A stretch of DNA of 6,750 bases from an uncultured Leucothrix sp. (GTDB taxonomy: Bacteria > Pseudomonadota > Gammaproteobacteria > Thiotrichales > Thiotrichaceae): positions 1 through 6,750 of the forward strand of contig CALAJG010000005.1 of assembly GCA_937923375.1 (NCBI GenBank), given 5' to 3'. Position 1 is the first letter of the stretch, and the number at the start of each line of letters is the position of its first letter. Under the pieces are notes generated by a model, which saw nothing but the letters and a program-made list of their open reading frames with translations, was not told where the DNA came from and did no database searches. Below, piece after piece: positions 1 to 5,165 of this stretch. The translations under genes were made by a program, and so were the position numbers.

Positions 1-1
1 T

Positions 2-70
2 GGAGCCTTCTGGAAGGACGTTGCCGAGGCATATAGAAAGGTAGAGTTTACTCTATTTTTAACTACTTAA
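2..70 (+). CDS. Possible 3' end of a truncated upstream gene
   Basis: Reading frame 2 is open from the left edge to a TAA at 68-70 and gives a plausible protein tail (AFWKDVAEAYRKVE, then FTLFLTT). It would converge on and overlap the end of the lysR-type gene by 8 bases. The other two plus frames stop at 34-36 and 42-44, and either of those would fit better with the hairpin and T-run at 42-60 acting as a terminator after the gene. With only 22 codons visible, neither the frame nor the product can be decided. I rank this frame first only because its composition looks protein-like. Confidence 0.25.
   Translation, partial: GAFWKDVAEAYRKVEFTLFLTT
42..60 (+). terminator. Small hairpin plus T-run, candidate Rho-independent terminator
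   Basis: TAGAG (42-46) pairs with CTCTA (51-55) around the loop TTTA, and five T follow (56-60). The stem is short and AT-rich, so it would be a weak terminator. The T-run direction suits an upstream gene reading rightwards. On the minus strand the stem is followed by CCTTTC, so it could also help end the LysR transcript, whose stop lies just before it. The hairpin would lie inside the coding tail if the frame-2 reading of 2-70 is right. Confidence 0.4.
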
Positions 71-974
71 GCCCAACCTTCCCCAAATAATCATTAAACC
101 GAACCAGAAAATCAATAATCTCCGGTCGATCCCGACCCGAAATAGTCGTCCACAGAGCCACATTACGGGTCGGAAGCTCTACATCTAAATCAATCGGTGC
201 CACATGAAAGCGCTCCTGAAAAACACCCAGCTGACGAAACGGCACGATGCAGCAAGCTTTGGTCTTCTCCAGCATCCGCAGGATCATATTGATATCACCG
301 GTACATTCATGTTTTGGCGTCACATCATGCAAGCCAAGCTGATCCAGCGTTTGACGCGTGGTATTAAATAAGCCCGCAACTTCGCCGATCGAAATCCAAT
401 GATGCTCGGCAAGTGCCTTCGGTGACACGTTCTTTTGCCCTACTAAGGAATCATCCTCCCCAACAAAAACGGCAAGTCGATCCTGAAACAAGACTTCACG
501 AAATAGCGTGTCCTTAGAGCAAGTTAAGTCATAAGGGATGATTGCGGCATCCAACTCACCGCTACTCAAACGTTCAACAAGTCTCGTGGCGTACTCACAG
601 TCAATTTTCAAACCATAGGTCGGTGGAGCAATCAGCGTTTCAGCGAAAAAGTCACCCATAATCGTTGCCGCCAGCATTGGGCCCACGCCAACCCGGAGCT
701 CTCCACTAAGGCCATGCCTCCATTCCTGAATTGCGATGCGCGCTTGCTCAGAACGTCGCAGAACACCACGCCCTTCTTCAGCTAGGCGCATACCAATATC
801 CGTCGGCATCACGCCATAGCGTCCGCGGCGCAACACCGCGCCACCCACCCAATGCTCAATGATTTTAATCGAGCGCGACAAAGTTGGCTGTGTGACATTT
901 AGCTTTCGCGCGGCTTTGGTAACCGAACCAAGCTCTACTATGACCGCCAATTGACTCAGGAATTTAGGGTCCAC
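63..974 (-). CDS. LysR-family transcriptional regulator, likely controls the divergent operon
   Basis: A 303-residue protein of usual LysR length. The N-terminal winged helix-turn-helix is clear: residues 16-40 carry the family pattern (GSVTKAARKLNVTQPTLSRS, then IKIIE), followed by the wing around residues 41-70 (LRRGRYGVMPTDIG). A linker leads into a periplasmic-binding-like effector domain from about residue 90 to 297 (GELRVGVGP at its start). The start is GTG (bases 974-972 read on the minus strand). No in-frame ATG or GTG lies between it and the upstream stop, and it places the HTH at the usual distance from the N-terminus. No good Shine-Dalgarno sequence precedes it. Divergent placement 103 bases from a metabolic operon is the classic LysR arrangement, with an effector that is often a pathway substrate or intermediate. 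The inverted repeats at 978-998 lie directly upstream of the start and could mediate autorepression. The family is certain; the effector is unknown. Confidence 0.95.
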   Translation of the reverse strand: MDPKFLSQLAVIVELGSVTKAARKLNVTQPTLSRSIKIIEHWVGGAVLRRGRYGVMPTDIGMRLAEEGRGVLRRSEQARIAIQEWRHGLSGELRVGVGPMLAATIMGDFFAETLIAPPTYGLKIDCEYATRLVERLSSGELDAAIIPYDLTCSKDTLFREVLFQDRLAVFVGEDDSLVGQKNVSPKALAEHHWISIGEVAGLFNTTRQTLDQLGLHDVTPKHECTGDINMILRMLEKTKACCIVPFRQLGVFQERFHVAPIDLDVELPTRNVALWTTISGRDRPEIIDFLVRFNDYLGKVGLK

Positions 975-977
975 AGG

Positions 978-998
978 TATAGATAATCTCTATATCTA
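978..998. promoter_or_regulatory. Interleaved inverted repeats, candidate LysR operator
   Basis: TATAGA (978-983) and TCTATA (989-994) form perfect 6-bp arms with a 5-bp spacer. TAGATA (980-985) and TATCTA (993-998) form a second pair with a 7-bp spacer. The first repeat contains ATA-N9-TAT and T-N11-A (T980, A992), the general LysR-family binding pattern. It lies directly against the regulator's GTG start, where LysR proteins commonly bind to repress themselves and activate the divergent promoter. That it is the operator is inference; AT-rich DNA can produce such repeats by chance. Confidence 0.5.
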
Positions 999-1021
999 AC
1001 AATGAAATTAGAATTTTACAT

Positions 1022-1066
1022 TATAACTAGGCTCGGGCAAGCTTATTTGATACGTAGATTAATCAA
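1022..1066 (+). promoter_or_regulatory. Candidate promoter -10 and leader of the five-gene operon
   Basis: TATAAC at 1022-1027 is the best -10-like hexamer ahead of the demethylase gene. No convincing -35 box lies 17 bases upstream, as expected for an activator-dependent promoter. It sits about 35 bases downstream of the inverted-repeat centre. The leader between it and the ribosome site contains TTGAT (1047-1051) and ATCAA (1062-1066) as an inverted repeat, plus the 8-bp palindrome GATTAATC (1057-1064), which may be a second regulator contact site or a weak hairpin. All of this is tentative. Confidence 0.3.
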
Positions 1067-1077
1067 CGGAGGAAAGC

Positions 1078-2439
1078 ATGGGCGACACTATCAGCCTTGA
1101 ACATCGGATAAATGCCGCTGGTGGAGCATTGGATATGCTGCGGGATTCTCAACTGGGACATGTCATTTTCCCCGGCATACCACCAGAGTTCACCAACTGG
1201 CGCGATGAACAACGTGCCTGGAAAGACTCTGTCGTTCTGTTTGAGCAGTCCTACCACATGACTGAACTGCATCTGCGAGGTGCAGACGTAAAAGCGTTTA
1301 TCTCATCATTGGCTACTAACAAGTTCAGCGACCTAACCCCCATGCGAGCCAAGCAACTAGTCATGGTCGATCATACGGGGCACCTGATTTCTGATGCCAT
1401 TGTATTTTGCGAAGCGGATGATTTTCTGCGTGTAGTTGGGCCACCCACTGCAAGCAACTGGCTGCAATACAACGCTGAAAGCACACATTTTCAAGTTGAA
1501 GTCACCCGTGATGAAAATATGATTATTCCACGCGAGCGCCGTGATGTGTTTCGTTTTCAACTACAAGGCCCTAATGCTCTTCCCCTGTTAGAAGAAATTG
1601 TTGAGGGAAGCTTGCCTGAGATTAAGTTCTTCCATATCGGTGAATTCAAAATTGCCGGCCAAACAGTACGCGCGCTGCGCCACGGTATGGCTGGACGACC
1701 CGGATTCGAGATCTACGGACCATGGGATTATCAGCAAGCAGTGCGTGAGCGAGTAGAAGAAGCGGGTATTACATTCGACCTCAGAAAAGCAGGATCACTC
1801 ACCTACCCGACTGCTGCTCAGGAATCGGGTTGGATGCCGCGTCCCTTCCCAGCAATTTATGGAGGTAGCGAAGAAATGCGTGGGTTCCGCGAGTGGCTAC
1901 CTGCTAAATCGTTTGAGGGTGGTGCTTCACTGGGTGGAAGTTTCGTTTCAGATACCATTTCTGATTATTTTGTCGAACCTTATGAGCTCGGCTATGGCCC
2001 ACTCGTGCATTTTGATCATGACTTTATTGGCCGGGATGCGCTTGAAGAACGTGGTGGAAAAAGTCGCACCAAAGTAACGCTGGAATGGAATAACGAAGAT
2101 GTATTTAAAGTGATGCGCCAATCCGTAGGTTCTGACAGGCCGCGCAGTAAGTTTATTGCTCTACCTGTGCCTATGTACGCAACCTTTGAATATGATACGG
2201 TTATGATGAATGGCCAACCAATTGGCATTTCTCAATGGAGTTCTTACTCTTCAAATGCCGGCGCTGTACTGTCCACAGCACTGTTGGACAATGAGTCTGT
2301 AGAAATGGGCAGCGAAGTCACCCTATTGTGGGGTGAACCAAATTCACGTCGTCGCACCGTCGAAGAACATGAGGTGGTGGGAATTCGGGCAAAAATAGCG
2401 CCGGTTCCCTATTTCGAGAAATCCATCAAACGCGACTAA
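1078..2439 (+). CDS. LigM-like (GcvT-fold) tetrahydrofolate-dependent O-demethylase
   Basis: A 453-residue protein of the aminomethyltransferase (GcvT) superfamily. It is most like LigM, the vanillate/3-O-methylgallate O-demethylase of sphingomonads, which moves a methyl group from an aryl methyl ether to tetrahydrofolate in the cytoplasm. The match is nearly gap-free over the first 120 residues: DMLRDSQLG at 19-27, PEFTNWRDEQRAWKDS at 36-51, LFEQSYHM at 54-61. Further matches are RHGMAGRPGFEIYGP near 200, SGWMPRPFPAIYGG near 250-263 and YELGYGPLVHFDHDFIGRDAL at 302-322. A GcvT C-terminal barrel ends in KIAPVPYFEK. Tyr243 aligns with LigM catalytic Tyr247, and His60 with LigM His60. By my recall of LigM, its substrate-carboxylate-binding Arg122 is Pro122 here and its Tyr31 is Phe31, so the substrate probably differs from vanillate. 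The start is fixed by GGAGG at 1068-1072, five bases before ATG. First gene of the operon. Other folate-linked methyl or aminomethyl transfer, for example DmdA-like chemistry, remains possible. Confidence 0.87.
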   Translation: MGDTISLEHRINAAGGALDMLRDSQLGHVIFPGIPPEFTNWRDEQRAWKDSVVLFEQSYHMTELHLRGADVKAFISSLATNKFSDLTPMRAKQLVMVDHTGHLISDAIVFCEADDFLRVVGPPTASNWLQYNAESTHFQVEVTRDENMIIPRERRDVFRFQLQGPNALPLLEEIVEGSLPEIKFFHIGEFKIAGQTVRALRHGMAGRPGFEIYGPWDYQQAVRERVEEAGITFDLRKAGSLTYPTAAQESGWMPRPFPAIYGGSEEMRGFREWLPAKSFEGGASLGGSFVSDTISDYFVEPYELGYGPLVHFDHDFIGRDALEERGGKSRTKVTLEWNNEDVFKVMRQSVGSDRPRSKFIALPVPMYATFEYDTVMMNGQPIGISQWSSYSSNAGAVLSTALLDNESVEMGSEVTLLWGEPNSRRRTVEEHEVVGIRAKIAPVPYFEKSIKRD

Positions 2440-2457
2440 GCGATATCTAGATAACGC
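2440..2457. repeat. 18-bp near-perfect palindrome between demethylase and binding-protein genes
   Basis: GCG-a-TATCTAGATA-a-CGC is symmetric except for one A/A pair in each arm position. It begins on the base after the demethylase stop and ends 3 bases before the AAGGAG ribosome site of the next gene. With a CTAG centre it makes a poor RNA hairpin but a good dimeric-protein site in DNA. Its TATCTA and TAGATA halves are the same hexamers as the inverted repeat at 980-998, which suggests, without proving, a second site for the same regulator. Confidence 0.4.
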
Positions 2458-2460
2458 AAT

Positions 2461-2492
2461 AAGGAGATTACGCAATGGAGGAAGTTATAATG
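2461..2492 (+). promoter_or_regulatory. Two tandem ribosome sites and start codons for the binding-protein gene
   Basis: AAGGAG (2461-2466) lies 8 bases before ATG 2475. The bases of that start region also create GGAGG (2477-2481), 8 bases before a second in-frame ATG at 2490. Starting at 2490 gives a cleaner signal peptide (MRPIKSLLAISLAATL and AQA cleavage). The longer form adds MEEVI, with two acidic residues that are unusual at a Sec signal N-terminus. I favour 2490 as the main start and keep 2475 as the longest reading. Confidence 0.55.
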
Positions 2493-3536
2493 AGACCAAT
2501 TAAATCACTATTGGCAATTAGTTTGGCAGCGACACTAGCCAGCACAGCGCAAGCTGCCGAAAACCTCACTGCAGAAACTGGCCCACCAGGAGGTTCCATT
2601 CATTTGGCGATGTCTCATTTGGGTGAAGTGGCTGCCGAGAAGGATATTGCCAACATGCAGGTTGCCGATAGCCAGACGCTGACCAACTCCGTACAGAATG
2701 TAGCAGAAGGCAAGACTGATCTTGCAGGATCACCCTACATCTTACCATTTCTTTTATCTAAAGGTCGTGGCCCTTATTCAAAACTAGGGGCTGAAAAAGG
2801 CGCAGAGCTGGCGTCAAATTTACGCGCTCTTTATCCCTACACTATTGGCGTTTTTGCGCTTTACGCGTATGACACGAAAAGGCTAAAAGGCTGGGGAGAT
2901 CTAAAAGGTAAAACCATTTACAACGGTCCACCGCGTGGGGCAGCGTTATCTAACGCCCGCTCTATCATACAGCTAGCAACCGGTTTGAAAGATGGTAGTG
3001 GCTACAAAGGGCTACAGGTAAACTGGGGACAAGCCGTTAAGACGATCAGCGATGGCTCGTCTGACGCAATGGTGCTACCGGTACTATTCCCCGACAACCG
3101 CATTACACAAGCATTAGCTTCCGGCAATATGACCGTCTGGTCGGTGCCAAAAGAAAAATTTGAGTCCGCTCCTTTTCAGAAATACTTAAAAGCGCCTGGC
3201 TCTGCGCCATTTACGCTGGAAGTTGCTAATGCAACACTGGGTGCTGGAGTTACTGTAAAGTCAGAAGATGCAACATTTCGCGGTCTGGCAACAATCGGTG
3301 GCGACATCGTCAACAAGAGTATGTCATTTGACTTAGCCAAAGCACTGACTAAAGCTCACATTGACACACTCGATCGTCTGAAAGCCAAAGCACCGTTCGC
3401 AAAACACGCGGGTTATGGCATTGTAGATGCTGTTAAATCAGGCATGTGTGGCGCGAATCCGCTGAAATATCATGCGGGTGCGGCGGCGGCATGGGAAGAA
3501 GCTGGATATAAGATCGATGACTGTGCTAAAGAGTAA
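2475..3536 (+). CDS. TAXI-family TRAP transporter periplasmic solute-binding protein
   Basis: 353 residues from ATG 2475, or 348 from the internal ATG at 2490. A Sec signal peptide is clear: MRPIK, a hydrophobic core SLLAISLAATLAS, and a cleavage site after AQA (residue 27 of the long form). The mature protein has TAXI-type features: a glycine-rich binding loop near the N-terminus (GPPGGS, about 36-41), the DLKGKTIYNGPPRGAA segment that follows the first lobe, and a C-terminal LKYHAGAAAAWEEAGY segment like the HPGA...EAG ending of the family. It should bind a ligand in the periplasm for a sodium- or proton-driven TRAP permease; TAXI ligands are often glutamate or other organic acids. The mature chain has only two cysteines, Cys325 and Cys350, both near the C-terminus and likely disulfide-bonded. 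No TRAP membrane subunit is visible in the window, so the partner must lie elsewhere or the protein acts as a sensor. The ligand is unknown. Confidence 0.85.
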   Translation: MEEVIMRPIKSLLAISLAATLASTAQAAENLTAETGPPGGSIHLAMSHLGEVAAEKDIANMQVADSQTLTNSVQNVAEGKTDLAGSPYILPFLLSKGRGPYSKLGAEKGAELASNLRALYPYTIGVFALYAYDTKRLKGWGDLKGKTIYNGPPRGAALSNARSIIQLATGLKDGSGYKGLQVNWGQAVKTISDGSSDAMVLPVLFPDNRITQALASGNMTVWSVPKEKFESAPFQKYLKAPGSAPFTLEVANATLGAGVTVKSEDATFRGLATIGGDIVNKSMSFDLAKALTKAHIDTLDRLKAKAPFAKHAGYGIVDAVKSGMCGANPLKYHAGAAAAWEEAGYKIDDCAKE

Positions 3537-3559
3537 GCACTAAGCTGAGACACTACAAG

Positions 3560-3605
3560 CTGTCCCAGGAGGTGCATAATCTCCGGGGCAGTGAGCTGTA
3601 TGCAC
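3560..3605 (+). other. Structured intergenic RNA element: bulged hairpin with possible loop-to-downstream pseudoknot
   Basis: Bases 3560-3571 (CTGTCCCAGGAG) pair with 3581-3591 (CTCCGGGGCAG) to give an 11-bp GC-rich stem with one bulged A (3567), one G-U pair and a 9-base loop. The first seven loop bases GTGCATA (3572-3578) are exactly complementary to TATGCAC at 3599-3605, so a pseudoknot or an alternative hairpin is possible. No T-run follows, so it is not a classic terminator. The element lies between the abundant-type binding-protein gene and the cytoplasmic enzyme genes, where stabilising or attenuating RNA structures are common. It matches no riboswitch class I can name. Confidence 0.5.
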
Positions 3606-3638
3606 GGTCAATAACTACCAAACAACAGGAACATAATA

Positions 3639-4190
3639 ATGGGTACTCCCAATAAAATTTTGGCATTTGCTGCAAGCAATAGCAGTACTTCAATCAATAA
3701 AATGCTAGTCACACATGCCGCGAATGTCCTTAAGGAGGAAATGATTGCTACTGCTGACATCACAATCCTTGATCTGAATGATTATGAGATGCCGATTTAC
3801 AGCACGGATCGTGAAAATAGCGGTGGAATTCCAGAACAGGCACAGGCTTTTTACAAGGCAATTGGCGATGCTGACGCTCTACTGATTTCGTACGCCGAGT
3901 ACAATGGTTCCTACTCGTCGGCGTATAAGAATATTTTCGATTGGTGTTCACGAATCAATAGTGAGGTGTTTCAAGGTAAGCCAATGGTCATCATGTCCAG
4001 CTCCCCGGGTCCATACGGTGCTTCAAATGTACTGAAGACTGCTAGCGATTCTGCAGCTTACTTTGCGGCAGATATTCGTGGCAGCCTTTCGGTTGGAAAT
4101 TTTTATGACACTTTTGATTCAGATAAAGGACAACTTTCAGATGCTAATTTGGCCGCGGAGCTTAGGGCGCAGCTTGCAAAGCTTGTTTAG
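3639..4190 (+). CDS. NADPH-dependent FMN reductase family flavoprotein
   Basis: A 183-residue flavodoxin-like protein of the NADPH-dependent FMN reductase family (PF03358 type), of usual length. The N-terminal beta strand (KILAFAASN) is followed by the FMN-phosphate loop SNSSTSINK (13-21). The second flavin signature EYNGSYSSAYKNIFDW is at 87-102, where the family usually has PEYNGS...KNAIDW. SSSPGPYG at 120-127 is the third flavin-proximal loop. No signal peptide, so cytoplasmic. Such enzymes use NAD(P)H to reduce free FMN, quinones, azo compounds or metals. In this context quinone reduction of an oxidised catechol or hydroquinone is a reasonable guess, as is supply of reduced flavin to a partner oxygenase, although none is visible. 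AGGA at 3627-3630 lies 8 bases before the ATG. The gene follows the longest spacer of the operon (102 bases), which holds the 3560-3605 RNA structure. Confidence 0.9.
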   Translation: MGTPNKILAFAASNSSTSINKMLVTHAANVLKEEMIATADITILDLNDYEMPIYSTDRENSGGIPEQAQAFYKAIGDADALLISYAEYNGSYSSAYKNIFDWCSRINSEVFQGKPMVIMSSSPGPYGASNVLKTASDSAAYFAADIRGSLSVGNFYDTFDSDKGQLSDANLAAELRAQLAKLV

Positions 4191-4228
4191 CTCTTCTAAA
4201 GCCGCCAAGATCTCACAGGAGGACGTAA

Positions 4229-5158
4229 ATGAATGACGCAACACAATCCAGCGAACTGCCACCGACCCCAGAGAAGACTCGCGAGATACAGACCAATCAT
4301 TTTGACTCGACTATCTGGAACGATTTTAAGTTTCGCGATGACGATGTCATCGTCTCCACTTATGGTAAATCAGGCACTACCTGGACACAGCAAATTATCG
4401 CTCAGCTATTGATGGGACCCGATGGCGAACTTGAGACGGGAATTATTTCACCGTGGATGGATCTTCGTGTGCCACCTAAGGAAGTCAAGCTAGCCGAAAT
4501 CGAGGCGCAACAACATCGCCGTTTCGTCAAGACCCATCTGCCGACTGATGCGCTGGTATTCTCTGAAAAGGCGAAGTATGTCTATGTTGGACGTGATGGT
4601 AGGGATGTTGCATGGAGTTTGTATAACCACCACCTGAAAGGCAACGATGGCTGGTATAGCGCGCTCAACGATACACCAGGTCTGGTTGGTCCAAAATTCC
4701 CTCGCATTGAAGAGGGCACCGACGCCCACGACTACTACACTACTTGGTTTGAGAACGATGGACATCCTTTCTGGCCCTTCTGGGAGAATATAAGAAGCTG
4801 GTGGGCGATACGTAATCTACCGAATGTGATGATGATTCACTTTAGCGATATGAAAGCTGATTTGGAGGGTGAGATGCGCCGCATCGCCGATTTCCTCGAT
4901 GTCTCTCATGACCATAAAGATTGGCCTAAATTGGTTGAATACTGCACCTTCGACTGGATGAAACGCCACGGTGATCTCACTGCACCACTTGGCGGTGCCC
5001 TTTGGGACGGTGGCTCGGATAGTTTCTTGTTTAAGGGTGTAAACCGCCGCTGGGCGGATACCTTAAGTGCGGAAGAAGTTGCCCTCTATGAATCACGGGC
5101 TATCGAAGAACTGGGTGAGGAGTGCGCCAACTGGCTCGCCAACGGCCGACTTATCTGA
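4229..5158 (+). CDS. PAPS-dependent sulfotransferase, cytosolic SULT-like
   Basis: A 309-residue protein of the Sulfotransfer_1 family, which moves sulfate from PAPS to a hydroxyl or amine. All the SULT hallmarks are present in order. The 5'-phosphosulfate loop is YGKSGTTW (45-52). KTHLP (101-105) carries the catalytic-base candidate His103. The 3'-phosphate site is YVGRDGRDVAWSLYNH (119-134), with Arg122 and Ser130 at the expected PAPS-contact positions. The C-terminal FKGVNRRW (268-275) corresponds to the RKGxxGxW motif. There is no signal peptide or membrane segment, so it acts in the cytoplasm. AGGAGG at 4217-4222 lies 6 bases before ATG, a strong start. The acceptor cannot be read from the sequence; a phenolic or alcoholic hydroxyl made or exposed by the demethylase is plausible. 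Its stop is only 7 bases from the sulfatase start, so the two are probably translationally coupled. PAPS synthesis genes are not in the window. Confidence 0.93.
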   Translation: MNDATQSSELPPTPEKTREIQTNHFDSTIWNDFKFRDDDVIVSTYGKSGTTWTQQIIAQLLMGPDGELETGIISPWMDLRVPPKEVKLAEIEAQQHRRFVKTHLPTDALVFSEKAKYVYVGRDGRDVAWSLYNHHLKGNDGWYSALNDTPGLVGPKFPRIEEGTDAHDYYTTWFENDGHPFWPFWENIRSWWAIRNLPNVMMIHFSDMKADLEGEMRRIADFLDVSHDHKDWPKLVEYCTFDWMKRHGDLTAPLGGALWDGGSDSFLFKGVNRRWADTLSAEEVALYESRAIEELGEECANWLANGRLI

Positions 5159-5165
5159 GAAAACC

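Noticed and set aside
1063..2228. Several 60-72 codon open frames on both strands within the demethylase gene
   Set aside because: They lie inside a clear family gene in other frames, have no recognisable protein features and lack convincing ribosome sites.
3538..3562. Imperfect direct repeat CACTAAGCTG / CACTACAAGCTG
   Set aside because: Two short imperfect copies only; no further units, so not a repeat array and probably chance.
3560..3605. Idea that the intergenic RNA is an SAH, SAM-II or tetrahydrofolate riboswitch, given the methyl-transfer context
   Set aside because: The conserved core bases of those classes, as I know them, are not present; only the general hairpin/pseudoknot shape is shared.
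4186..4200. TTTAG-CTCTT-CTAAA hairpin spanning the FMN reductase stop, as a terminator
   Set aside because: The stem is only 5 AT-rich pairs with no following T-run, and a strong ribosome site for the next gene follows closely.
4490..4765. 91-codon minus-strand open frame within the sulfotransferase
   Set aside because: It is antisense to the conserved KTHLP and 3'-phosphate motif region, and its translation shows no domain.
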